64,000 bases of DNA from Azoarcus indigens (GTDB lineage: Bacteria; Pseudomonadota; Gammaproteobacteria; Burkholderiales; Rhodocyclaceae), in NCBI RefSeq assembly GCF_004361735.1, contig NZ_SNVV01000005.1:1-64000 (forward strand), in the 5' to 3' direction. Positions 35,727-43,531 of the stretch are shown in pieces. Positions within the stretch are counted from its first letter, which is position 1; each line of letters begins with the position of its first letter. The notes under the pieces were generated by a model that ran no database searches, was not told the DNA's origin, and saw nothing but the letters and a program-made list of their open reading frames with translations. Both the position numbers and the translations under genes were made by a program.

Positions 35727-36916
35727 CACACCACCCCCGCGTCGCGCAGTTCGCCGAAATGGCTGGTGTAGCCCAGCTCGGCGAGGATGGCCTCGGTGTG
35801 GGCGCCCAGCGCCGGGATGGGCGCCATGCGTGCCGGCCGCTGCGGGCCCATGCCCGGCGGCTGCAGCGCCGGCAGCGGGCCGGCGGGCGAGTCCACCGTG
35901 GTCCAGCGGCCGCGCGCCTGCAGCTGCGGGTGGCGCCACAGGTCGGCCATGGTGTTCACATGGGCGTTGGCGATGCCGGCGGCCTCCAGCCGGTCTATGA
36001 CCTGCTCGGCGTCCAGCGCGGCGAAGCTGTCCTCGATCAGCGCATGCAGGGCTTCGCGGTGGATGTTGCGGGCGGCGTTGTCGATGAAGCGCGGGTCGGC
36101 GCGCAGCGCCGGCTGGCGCAGCACCTGGTCGCAGAACAGCGCCCATTCGCGCTCGTTCTGCAGGCCCAGCATCACCGTGCGGCCGTCGCCGGCCTTGAAC
36201 GGGCCGTAGGGGTAGATGGTGGCGTGGGCGGCGCCGGCGCGCACCGGCGCCGGCTGGCCCTGCCAGGCGTAGTACATGGGGAAGCCCATCCACTCCACCA
36301 TCGCGTCCAGCATGGCGATCTCGACGCGGCGGCCGCGGCCGGTGCGGCCGCGCTCGATCAGCGCGGCGAGGATGCCGGAGTAGGCGTACATGCCGGCGGC
36401 GATGTCGGCCACCGAGATGCCGGCCTTGACGTTGTCCTCCGGCGTGCCGGTGACCGAGAGGAAGCCGCTCTCGCTCTGGATCAGCAGGTCGTAGGCCTTC
36501 TTCTCGGTGTAGGGGCCGTCGTCGCCGTAGCCGGAGATGTCGCAGACGATGAGGCGCGGATGCCGGGGCGCCAGCTCCTCGTGGGCGAGGCCGAGGCGGG
36601 CGGCGGCGCCGGGGGCGAGGTTCTGCACCAGCACGTCGGCCTGCTCCAGCAGCGCGGCGAGGATTTCCCGCGCCTGCGGCTGCTTGAGGTCCAGCGTGAG
36701 GCTTTCCTTGGAGCGGTTCACCCAGACGAAGTGGGAGGCCAGGCCCTCCACCCGGCGGTCGTAGGCGCGGGCGAAGTCGCCGACGCCGGGGCGTTCGATC
36801 TTGATGACACGGGCGCCGAGGTCGGCGAGGTGGCGGGTGGCGAGCGGGGCGGCGATGGCGTGTTCCAGCGACACCACGGTGATGCCTTCCAGCGGCAGCG
36901 GGCTTTTCGTCGTCAT
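35726..36916 (-). CDS. ict: CaiB/BaiF family CoA-transferase, probable itaconate CoA-transferase
   Basis: A class III CoA-transferase of 396 residues that moves CoA (probably from succinyl-CoA) to a dicarboxylate, predicted here to be itaconate. Family marks are the N-terminal GITVVSLEHAIAAPLATRHL, the CoA-site segment ADLGARVIKIERPGVGDFAR, the WVNRSKESLTLDLKQPQ block, and the catalytic aspartate region (ICDISGYGDDGPY, then AYDLLIQSESG). The start at 36916 lies 8 bp after the acyl-CoA dehydrogenase stop, and the stop overlaps the lyase start. The identification as itaconate-specific rests on operon context. Confidence 0.85.
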   Translation of the reverse strand: MTTKSPLPLEGITVVSLEHAIAAPLATRHLADLGARVIKIERPGVGDFARAYDRRVEGLASHFVWVNRSKESLTLDLKQPQAREILAALLEQADVLVQNLAPGAAARLGLAHEELAPRHPRLIVCDISGYGDDGPYTEKKAYDLLIQSESGFLSVTGTPEDNVKAGISVADIAAGMYAYSGILAALIERGRTGRGRRVEIAMLDAMVEWMGFPMYYAWQGQPAPVRAGAAHATIYPYGPFKAGDGRTVMLGLQNEREWALFCDQVLRQPALRADPRFIDNAARNIHREALHALIEDSFAALDAEQVIDRLEAAGIANAHVNTMADLWRHPQLQARGRWTTVDSPAGPLPALQPPGMGPQRPARMAPIPALGAHTEAILAELGYTSHFGELRDAGVV

Positions 36917-36924
36917 GGCGGGCC

Positions 36925-38115
36925 TCAGAAGGAGCGCGGCAGCTCGAGCAGGTGCTCGGCGACGTAGGACAGGATGAGGTTGGTGGAGATGGGCGCCACC
37001 TGGTACAGCCGGGTCTCGCGGAACTTGCGCTCGACGTCGTATTCGCAGGCGAAGCCGAAGCCGCCGTGGGTCTGCAGGCAGGCGTTGGCCGCTTCCCAGG
37101 AGGCCTTGGCGGCGAGGTGCTTGGCCATGTTGGCAGCCGGGCCGCAGGGGAGACCGGCGTCGAACTGGGCGCAGGCGCGCCAGCGCATCAGGTTGGCGGC
37201 CTCGATCTCCATGTAGGCCTCGGCCAGCGGGAACTGCACGCCCTGGTTCTGGCCGATGGGGCGGTCGAACACCACCCGGTCGCGGGCGTAGGCGGTGGCG
37301 CGGTCGATGAACCAGTAGCCGTCGCCTATGCACTCGGCGGCGATCAGGGTGCGCTCGGCGTTGAGGCCGTCGAGGATGTAGCGGAAGCCGCGGCCCTCCT
37401 CGCCGATGAGGTTCTCTGCGGGAATCTCCAGGTTGTCGAAGAAAAGCTCGTTGGTCTCGTGGTTCACCATGTTGGGGATGGGGCGCACGGTGAGGCCCTT
37501 GCCCACCGCCTCGCGGAGGTCCACCAGGAAGATGGACATGCCGTCGGTCTTCTTCGCGCACTGTTCGCGCGGCGTGGTACGGGCGAGCAGGATCATGTAA
37601 TCGGAATGGCGCACCCGGCTGATCCACACCTTCTGGCCATTCACGACGTAGCGGTCGCCCTGCTTCACCGCGGTGGTCTTCAGCCGCGAGGTGTCGGTGC
37701 CGGTGGTGGGCTCGGTGACGCCCATGGACTGCAGGCGCAGCTCGCCGGCGGCGATCTTCGGCAGCAGCGCGCGCTTCTGCGCTTCCGAGCCGTGGCGCAG
37801 CAGCGTGCCCATGTTGTACATCTGGCCATGCACCGCGCCGGAGTTGCCGCCGCAGCGGTTCACCTCCTCCAGCACCACCGAGGCTTCGGCCAGGCCGAGG
37901 CCGGAGCCGCCGTATTCCTCGGGAATCATCGCCGCCAGCCAGCCGGCGGCGGTCAGGGCGCCGACGAAGTCGTCGGGAAAGGCGCGGGCTTCATCCACCT
38001 TGCGCCAGTACTCGTCCGGGTAGTGGCTGCAGAGGTCGCGCACCGCGTCGCGGATGTCGGCATGGCTGGCGTCCAGGCGGGCGTCCAGCGGTGGAAAGGT
38101 GAAAGTGGCGCTCAT
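36925..38115 (-). CDS. Acyl-CoA dehydrogenase family protein of the itaconate operon
   Basis: A 396-residue flavoenzyme that oxidises an acyl-CoA to the 2,3-enoyl-CoA and passes electrons to ETF. Family signatures are MGVTEPTTGTDTSRLKTTA (FAD/substrate binding), VNGQKVWISRVRHSDYMILL, and the C-terminal QTHGGFGFACEYDVERKFRETRL. The catalytic base expected in short-chain types should lie in YDVERKFRE, but I cannot assign it with certainty. Relatives are commonly found with Ich, Ict and Ccl genes in pseudomonads, where their exact role in itaconate use is not settled. Confidence 0.87.
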   Translation of the reverse strand: MSATFTFPPLDARLDASHADIRDAVRDLCSHYPDEYWRKVDEARAFPDDFVGALTAAGWLAAMIPEEYGGSGLGLAEASVVLEEVNRCGGNSGAVHGQMYNMGTLLRHGSEAQKRALLPKIAAGELRLQSMGVTEPTTGTDTSRLKTTAVKQGDRYVVNGQKVWISRVRHSDYMILLARTTPREQCAKKTDGMSIFLVDLREAVGKGLTVRPIPNMVNHETNELFFDNLEIPAENLIGEEGRGFRYILDGLNAERTLIAAECIGDGYWFIDRATAYARDRVVFDRPIGQNQGVQFPLAEAYMEIEAANLMRWRACAQFDAGLPCGPAANMAKHLAAKASWEAANACLQTHGGFGFACEYDVERKFRETRLYQVAPISTNLILSYVAEHLLELPRSF

Positions 38116-38194
38116 GGTGGCTCGTTGTCGATATGCGTTCGGGTTTATGGGAGGCGTGTCGGGGTCGGAGGCGCGTCGGCGGGCTTTCAGGTGT

Positions 38195-39082
38195 TCAGGG
38201 CAAAGGGAAGGCGGCGGTGCGGGCGGTGGCGGGCAGGCTGTACTCCACCTCGGCGCGCATGCCGAGGCGGCCGCCGATGTCGGTCCACAGTTCGCTGCGG
38301 CCGCGGGCGTCGTCGCGGCCGCAGAAATCCACCGTTTCGCCCGCATGCAGCGGGCCGAGCGCGCGGAAGGCGAAGCGCTCGACCCGGCGCGCCGGATGCG
38401 TCTGGCGGTAGGCCTGCAGCAGCAGGGTGGCGGTCAGCGGGCCGTGCACCACCAGGCCGGGATAGCCTTCTTCGCCGGTGGTGTAGGGCTGGTCGTAGTG
38501 GATGCGGTGGCTGTTGAAGGTGAGCGCCGAGTAGCGGAACAGCAGCACCGGGTCCGGCACCCGGCGGATGCGGTAGTCGGCGCCGTCCGGCGCGCTCTCG
38601 CCAGCCGGGCGCTGGCCGCTTTGGCCAGGCTGGCGATAGACGATGTCCTGCTCTTCCTCTATGGCCGGGCCTTCGGCATCGGTAATGGTGTGGGCGACGG
38701 TGACGAACACCAGCTCGCCGCTGCGGCCCTGCTTGCGTTCGCAGCGCAGGATGCGGGAGCGGCGCTCCACCTCGGCACCCAGCGCCAGCGGCCGCAGGAA
38801 GCGGAGCCGGCCGCCGGCCCACATGCGGTTGGGCAGCGCCACCGGCGGCAGGAAGCCGCCGCGCGCCGGGTGGCCGTCGCGGCCCAGCTCGGCGCTGCGG
38901 GTGAGCGGGGTGAAATGGATCCAGTGCCACAGCGGCGGTAGCACGCCCTCGGCGAGCACCGCTTCAGGGGCCAGGTCCAGCGTGGCGGCCAGGGCGGCGG
39001 TGGGGCGGTGGTCGAGGCGGTCGGCGCGGCTTTCCTCGCGTCCCACCCAGTCGGCCAGGCCGGCCGGCGTCGTCTCTTGCAT
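38195..39082 (-). CDS. ich: MaoC-like hydratase, probable itaconyl-CoA hydratase
   Basis: A two-half hot-dog-fold protein of 295 residues, predicted to hydrate itaconyl-CoA (or mesaconyl-C4-CoA) to citramalyl-CoA. The N-terminal half carries the FAS1-dehydratase-like pattern (PLWHWIHFTPLTRSAELGRDG, then ERRSRILRCERKQGRSGELVF). The C-terminal half has the catalytic MaoC motif, with Asp and His in FNSHRIHYDQPYTTGEEGYPGLVVHGPL. I use the ATG at 39082 (behind GAGGAGA), since the upstream extension is not protein-like. It is the first gene of the leftward itaconate operon; a LysR-type palindrome lies 93-125 bp upstream. Confidence 0.85.
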   Translation of the reverse strand: MQETTPAGLADWVGREESRADRLDHRPTAALAATLDLAPEAVLAEGVLPPLWHWIHFTPLTRSAELGRDGHPARGGFLPPVALPNRMWAGGRLRFLRPLALGAEVERRSRILRCERKQGRSGELVFVTVAHTITDAEGPAIEEEQDIVYRQPGQSGQRPAGESAPDGADYRIRRVPDPVLLFRYSALTFNSHRIHYDQPYTTGEEGYPGLVVHGPLTATLLLQAYRQTHPARRVERFAFRALGPLHAGETVDFCGRDDARGRSELWTDIGGRLGMRAEVEYSLPATARTAAFPLP

Positions 39083-39434
39083 GTTCTCTCCTCGCGGCTT
39101 CTGTGGCCGGTGGTGGTGAGCCCATGGTGGCCACGGCAGGGGCGGCGAACAATTCGCCATTGCGGTAGCCCGCCTTCGGCATTGCCGAATCGCAGTGCAG
39201 CATTCGGGGGCTTCGGCGGGCTGGGCGCGCGGCGGGGTCGGCGCGCGGAATGCGGCGGAAAGGCGCGCCGTTCAAGGGGATGGCCGATGCCGGCGGGGGT
39301 ACGCAGGGCAGGCCGGCGGGCGGAGCGGGTGAAGGCTTGGCCGCAGCGGAAGGCTCGCGAAGGCGCGGACGCTGGAAAAGACGAGGGCGGAAGGCGGCCT
39401 GTCAGCCGCCTTCCGCCCTCGGTCCGGGGCGTGC
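39083..39434. other. Control region of the itaconate operon (352 bp, non-coding)
   Basis: Holds the promoter side of the leftward itaconate operon and the downstream end of the next leftward gene (glycosyltransferase-STAS). The main signal is the palindrome group at 39175-39207. Near 39399-39430 the sequence GGCGGCCTGTCAGCCGCC can form a short hairpin, a possible end of the glycosyltransferase transcript. No gene seen. Confidence 0.5.
39175..39207. promoter_or_regulatory. LysR-type operator group upstream of the itaconate operon
   Basis: TTCGGCATTGCCGAA at 39175-39189 is a perfect 15-bp palindrome containing the LysR T-N11-A core. It overlaps a second inverted repeat, CCGAAT (39185-39190) with ATTCGG (39202-39207), spaced by 11 bp. 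The group sits 93-125 bp upstream of the hydratase start codon, the usual place of a LysR recognition plus activation site. The LysR gene at 40759 is the nearest candidate regulator. Confidence 0.65.
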
Positions 39435-40562
39435 TCAGAGTGCGGCGGGTACCAGCGTGGGGCCGTCCGGCAGCGCTGGCTGCTCCAGCAGCACGCTGGC
39501 CAGGTGCAGCTGGAAGGCGCGGCGGGCGGCTTCGTCCGCCTCCACCCGCAGGCTGATGCCGTGGCGCTCCGCCTCGCTGCGCATGACGAAGAGGGCGCCG
39601 AGCAGGGAGGCATCCACCCGCGTGCCGGAGGGGATGAGGACATCTACCGCGGTGCTGGTGGGCAGCGCCTCGGCCAGCCGGCTCATCAGCGCGCCGCGCT
39701 GGGCGGGGGTGAGCACGCCGCGCAGGGTGATGTTGAGATGGCCGCCGCTGCCCACTTCCAGCGTGGAGGGCACCACTGCGCCGCTACCTCGCTTCCTCGC
39801 CGCCAGCGCGGCGGGCAGGGCGTGGCCGGCGAGCAGGCGCAGCAGGGCGTAGCCGTCGTCGGCGTAGCGGCGCAGCAGCTTGGGTTCTTCCTTGATGCGC
39901 CACAGCCATTCCAGGCCGGTGCGCTGCATCCACGCCGGCGCGCGGCTCACCGAGCCGGCGACGAAGTTGATGACCGCGCCCAGGTGGCTGATCACCGGCG
40001 CTTCCAGCTGGGCGCGGTTGTGCTCTATCCAGGCCTGCCCCTTGGCCGCGCCCAGGGCGACGACGACGAAGTCGGCGCCGCTGGCGTTGATCTCGGCGAT
40101 GCGCTCCGGGCTGCTCATCTCTTCCACCGTGCCGAAGCCGGGGCAGTGCTGGCCCACGCATTGCACCGGTCCGCCGAGCGCGGCGAGGCGCGCGGCGGCG
40201 CGTTCGCCGACGCCGGGTTCGCCGCCGAAGAAATACACCTTCACCGGTCCGGCGGCGCCGGCCATCAGCGCCTCGAACAGATCGGAGCCGGCCACCCGCT
40301 GCGGCACGGGCGCGCCCAGCAGGCGGGCGAGCCAGACGATGGGCATGCCATCGGCAATCGAGAGGTCGCTGTGCAGCACTGAATCCTGGAAGGCGCGCTT
40401 GCGCTGGCTGGCGATGAGGAAGTTGAGGTTGGGCGTGGACAGGAACAGGCGCTGGCGCTCCCGTATCGCCAGGGCAATGCTGCGCAGCGCATCGTCGCGC
40501 GTCACCGCGTCGAAAGGCAGGCCGAACAGCCAATATACCGGGCGCATGGTTTTGTTCTGCAT
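39435..40562 (-). CDS. WecB/TagA/CpsF glycosyltransferase fused to a STAS-like domain
   Basis: A 375-residue protein. Residues about 5-255 are a WecB/TagA/CpsF (GT26) glycosyltransferase of polysaccharide assembly, shown by FLSTPNLNFLIASQR, the catalytic-site segment SIADGMPIVWLARLLG, RVAGSDLFEAL, YFFGGEPGVGERAA and VVALGAAKGQAWIE. Residues about 275-370 have the alternating pattern of a STAS domain (LNITLRGVLTPAQRGALM, then VDVLIPSGTRVDASLLGALF), where a conserved Ser/Asp region often controls anti-sigma-like switches. I chose the ATG at 40562, which has GGAG upstream; 40547 is the alternative. It stands alone, with no other polysaccharide genes nearby. Confidence 0.82.
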   Translation of the reverse strand: MQNKTMRPVYWLFGLPFDAVTRDDALRSIALAIRERQRLFLSTPNLNFLIASQRKRAFQDSVLHSDLSIADGMPIVWLARLLGAPVPQRVAGSDLFEALMAGAAGPVKVYFFGGEPGVGERAAARLAALGGPVQCVGQHCPGFGTVEEMSSPERIAEINASGADFVVVALGAAKGQAWIEHNRAQLEAPVISHLGAVINFVAGSVSRAPAWMQRTGLEWLWRIKEEPKLLRRYADDGYALLRLLAGHALPAALAARKRGSGAVVPSTLEVGSGGHLNITLRGVLTPAQRGALMSRLAEALPTSTAVDVLIPSGTRVDASLLGALFVMRSEAERHGISLRVEADEAARRAFQLHLASVLLEQPALPDGPTLVPAAL

Positions 40563-40663
40563 GGGCGGGGGACTCCGGGGGGAACGCCCGATGCTATCCC
40601 ATCGCCCCTGCCGGCTTCCACGCCCGGCGGAATGCATTGGAAAGAAATTGTTATGGTTGGTGC

Positions 40664-40695
40664 GGCGTCCCGGCGTCCCGGCGTCCCGGCGTCCC
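40664..40695. repeat. 8-bp tandem repeat (GGCGTCCC, 4 copies)
   Basis: Four exact head-to-tail copies of GGCGTCCC lie in the 196-bp space between the divergent glycosyltransferase and LysR genes. Too short and regular for a CRISPR; probably slippage-generated, with possible effect on promoter spacing. Confidence 0.75.
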
Positions 40696-40758
40696 GGCGG
40701 CCGGGTGTGGTGGCGGCGCATAATCGGCCTATCGTCTTTTCCCCCGGCCCACCGCGCC

Positions 40759-41700
40759 ATGCACTTCGATCTCACCGACCTGCGCCTCTTCGTCCACGTG
40801 GCCGAGAGCAAGAGCCTGACCAAGGGCGCCGAGCGCAGCCATCTCTCGCTGCCGGCCGCCAGCGCGCGCATGAAGGAGCTGGAGCGCCAGGCCGGCGTGC
40901 GCCTGCTCTACCGCGCGCCGCGCGGGGTGGCGCCGACACCGGCGGGGCAGAGCCTGCTGCAGCATGCGCGCACCATGATGTCGCAGATCGAGCACCTGAA
41001 GAGCGACCTGCAGCGCTTCGGCCAGGGGGTGAAGGGCCACATCCGCATCTTCGCCAACACCACCGCCGTCACCGAATTCATGCCCGAGGTGCTGGCCACC
41101 TTCCTGGCGGAGCATCCGCAGGTGGACGTGGATCTGCAGGAGCGCCAGACCGGCGAGATCATCCGCGGCGTGCTGGACGGCACCACCGACCTCGGCATCG
41201 TCGCCGGCCCGGTGGATGTGGACGGCCTGGAGAAATACCACTTCAGCACCGACCGCCTGGCCCTGGCGGTGCCGCCCGGCCATGCGCTGGACCGCGCCGG
41301 CGCGGTGCACTTCGCCGAAACCTTCGCCCACGATTTCATCGGCCTGCACCAGGGCAGCACGCTGCAGCGCTTCCTCGACGGCCTGCTGCAGGGCGCCGGC
41401 GGCCGCCTCAACACCCGGGTGCAGGTGAGCAACTTCGAATCGGTGTGCCGCATGGTGGAGGCGGGCGTGGGCATAGGCGTGGTGCCGGAGTCCGCCGGCC
41501 TGCGCCACAGCCGCACAATGAAGATCGTGCTGAAGGCGCTGGACGAACCCTGGGCGGTGCGCGAGCGCTACATCCTCACCCGCCGCGGCGACTCGCTGCC
41601 GGCCTTTGCCCAGGCGCTGATCGACACGCTGTTCCGGCACCCGGGGCATGCGGCGTCGCTGGGCGTGCGGAGCGGGGGGAAGCGCAAGCGGGGGGTGTGA
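40759..41700 (+). CDS. LysR-family transcriptional regulator (possible itaconate regulator)
   Basis: A 313-residue LysR-type protein. The DNA-binding domain is TDLRLFVHVAESKSLTKGAE with SLPAASARMKELERQAGVRL (about residues 5-55). The effector domain from residue 92 (GHIRIFANTTAVTEFMPEVL) and FESVCRMVEAGVGIGVVPES follow the usual fold. A basic tail KRKRGV ends it. It lies 1.7 kb from the itaconate operon and reads away from it, separated only by the glycosyltransferase-STAS gene. In pseudomonads the itaconate regulator is a divergent LysR gene, so it is a reasonable candidate, not proven. Confidence 0.85.
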   Translation: MHFDLTDLRLFVHVAESKSLTKGAERSHLSLPAASARMKELERQAGVRLLYRAPRGVAPTPAGQSLLQHARTMMSQIEHLKSDLQRFGQGVKGHIRIFANTTAVTEFMPEVLATFLAEHPQVDVDLQERQTGEIIRGVLDGTTDLGIVAGPVDVDGLEKYHFSTDRLALAVPPGHALDRAGAVHFAETFAHDFIGLHQGSTLQRFLDGLLQGAGGRLNTRVQVSNFESVCRMVEAGVGIGVVPESAGLRHSRTMKIVLKALDEPWAVRERYILTRRGDSLPAFAQALIDTLFRHPGHAASLGVRSGGKRKRGV

Positions 41701-41742
41701 AAGAGGGGCGGGGAGGGGGTAAGGCGCGCCTCTTCGGCGTGA

Positions 41743-42348
41743 TCAGTTGCCCTGGAGAGGAGGAGAAGCGGCGGCCACCTCCGCCACCTCGCCGATATCG
41801 GCGAACAACTCGCCCGCAGCCAGTCGCAGGTCCACGCTGGCGAACTCCACCGCTTCCTCGCCGGCATAGGGATGCAGCACCCACAGGCCGTCGCTGCCCT
41901 TGCGATAGACGTCGGTGGCGCGGCGGTCGATGTCCACCAGCACGTATTCGCGCAGGCTGGCCAGGCGGCGGTAATGGGCGAACTTGTCGCCGCGGTCGTA
42001 GTTGCCGGTGGCCGGCGAGAGCACTTCGACGACCAGTAGCGGATGCGCCTTGAACAGGCGGCTGGCCTGGTCGGCCGGGTCGCAGGTGACCATCACGTCG
42101 GGATAAAAATAGGCCTTGGCGGCCTCGACGTGCAGGCGCATGTCGCTGATGTAGGTCTGGCAGGCGCTGCCGCGCAGGTGCTGGCGCAACGCCATGGCGA
42201 TGTTGAGCGCCACGGTGACATGGCGATCCTCCGCGCCGGCCATGGCGAAGACCTCGCCGTGGAGGTATTCGTGGCGCTGCTCCTGGGTTTCTTCCCAGGC
42301 CAGGTATTCGGCCGCGGTCAGCGGCGAGCCTTGCTGTGCGTATCCCAT
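41743..42348 (-). CDS. Uma2 family (DUF820) putative endonuclease
   Basis: A 201-residue member of the Uma2/DUF820 family, which has a PD-(D/E)XK nuclease-like fold and unknown biological role. The family pattern is clear: LTAAEYLAWEETQEQRHEYLHGEVFAMAGA, then the putative catalytic YFYPDVMVTCDP and LLVVEVLSPATGNYDRGDKFAHYRRL, followed by EYVLVDIDRRATDVYR. The acidic residues of PDV, VEV and the Lys of GDKF are in the expected order. I chose the ATG at 42348 as start; 14 further residues upstream are not conserved-looking. It is a single gene, converging on the LysR gene at 41700. Confidence 0.85.
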   Translation of the reverse strand: MGYAQQGSPLTAAEYLAWEETQEQRHEYLHGEVFAMAGAEDRHVTVALNIAMALRQHLRGSACQTYISDMRLHVEAAKAYFYPDVMVTCDPADQASRLFKAHPLLVVEVLSPATGNYDRGDKFAHYRRLASLREYVLVDIDRRATDVYRKGSDGLWVLHPYAGEEAVEFASVDLRLAAGELFADIGEVAEVAAASPPLQGN

Positions 42349-42423
42349 GGTCGGCCTCGCGGGCGTGGTGCTCGGGTGATTATGCGGCAAGTGGCGGCCG
42401 GGCCGCAGCAGGGGGGCAGCCGC

Positions 42424-43314
42424 TCAGGCCGTGCCCTCGCCGCCGCAGGCCAGGCCCTCCGCCTCCACCGGCACATACACCAGCAGGCGCTCGCCGTTGC
42501 GCGGGGCAGACCACCAGTTCATCTGCTGCAGCTCGACGAAGCTGCCGTCGGCGCGGCGGAAGCGCTTGCGGTGGTTTTCCACGCTGCGGACTTCGTAGCG
42601 CTGCCAGGTCTCGCGGAATTCGTCGGAGATGGCGAGGTAGCGCTGCAGATCGGCGTTCCAGACGGGGTCGTCCAGGTGGTCGGCCATGGCGGCGCGGAAG
42701 GAGGCGACCAGCTGCGGCATCACCTGCTCCCAGTCGGCGAGGTGGGCGCGCCAGGCGGGGTTGGTGAAGGCCAGGTAGATGCAGTTGCGCTCCTCCGCCG
42801 GCACGCTGGCGAGGTCCACCCCGACCAGCTCGCAGTAGGCGGCGTTGAAGCCGAGGATGTCGTAGCGCGGGTTCTGGATCACCGCCGGCAAGGGCTGCAG
42901 GCGGTCGAGGATGACCCGGGCGGCGGCGGAGAGCCGGGTGCATACGCGGCTCTTGGGCAGGCCGGCCTGGGGGAAGCCGGCCAGCGACAGCAGGTGACGG
43001 GTCTCGGCCTCGCTGCATTGCAGGGCTTCGGCGATGGCGTACAGCACCTGCATCGAGGGATTCACCGGCCGGCCCTGTTCGAGCCAGGTGTACCAGGAGG
43101 CGCTGACGTTGGCGAGCTGGGCCACTTCCTCCCGCCGCAGGCCGGGCGTGCGGCGGCGGCCGATGCGCGGCAGGCCGACGCGCGCCGGTTCCAGGTTCTC
43201 GCGCCGGGCGCGCAGGAAGGCGCCCAGCTCGTGGTTGCGGGGGGTGATTTCCGTGGCGGCCGACGGGGTGGCCGCGCTGGAAGAAGAGGCGGGCTGGGAG
43301 GCGACGAGGCTCAT
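42424..43314 (-). CDS. XRE-type regulator with a MmyB-like ligand domain
   Basis: A 296-residue regulator. An N-terminal helix-turn-helix (LGAFLRARRENLEPARVGLP, RTPGLRREEVAQLANVSASW, YTWLEQGRPVNPSMQVL, about residues 30-95) is followed by the MmyB-like PAS-related domain (PAVIQNPRYDILGFNAAYCE, then NCIYLAFTNPAWRAHLADW). In this family the C-terminal domain binds fatty acids or other small lipids and the protein represses a neighbouring transporter or dehydrogenase gene. It is divergent from an MFS pump at 43532, with two palindromic operator-like sites between. Confidence 0.92.
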   Translation of the reverse strand: MSLVASQPASSSSAATPSAATEITPRNHELGAFLRARRENLEPARVGLPRIGRRRTPGLRREEVAQLANVSASWYTWLEQGRPVNPSMQVLYAIAEALQCSEAETRHLLSLAGFPQAGLPKSRVCTRLSAAARVILDRLQPLPAVIQNPRYDILGFNAAYCELVGVDLASVPAEERNCIYLAFTNPAWRAHLADWEQVMPQLVASFRAAMADHLDDPVWNADLQRYLAISDEFRETWQRYEVRSVENHRKRFRRADGSFVELQQMNWWSAPRNGERLLVYVPVEAEGLACGGEGTA

Positions 43315-43428
43315 GGCGGTGGTCCGTATGAATGAGCGTGGGAGGGAGACGAGCCCGCGAAGACCCTGGCGATTGATGCGCTGTTCCGGCTGGGTTTCGC
43401 GGCCTGCATCGGCTCCATCGCAGCGCTG

Positions 43429-43471
43429 ACTGGTAGTGCCAGTCCTAGGATGGACAGAGACTGGTACCAGT
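43429..43471. promoter_or_regulatory. Two operator-like palindromes between the XRE regulator and the MFS pump
   Basis: ACTGGTAGTGCCAGT (43429-43443, arms ACTGG/CCAGT) and the perfect 12-bp palindrome ACTGGTACCAGT (43460-43471) share the same half-site. Their centres are about 30 bp apart, close to three DNA turns, so two dimers could bind the same face. They lie in the 217-bp divergent space, 61-103 bp upstream of the pump start codon. Confidence 0.75.
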
Positions 43472-43531
43472 TTACCGCGCCGCGCATACTCCAGGCCATC
43501 TTGCCGGAAACGGCATTCCGAGTTCGCCGCC

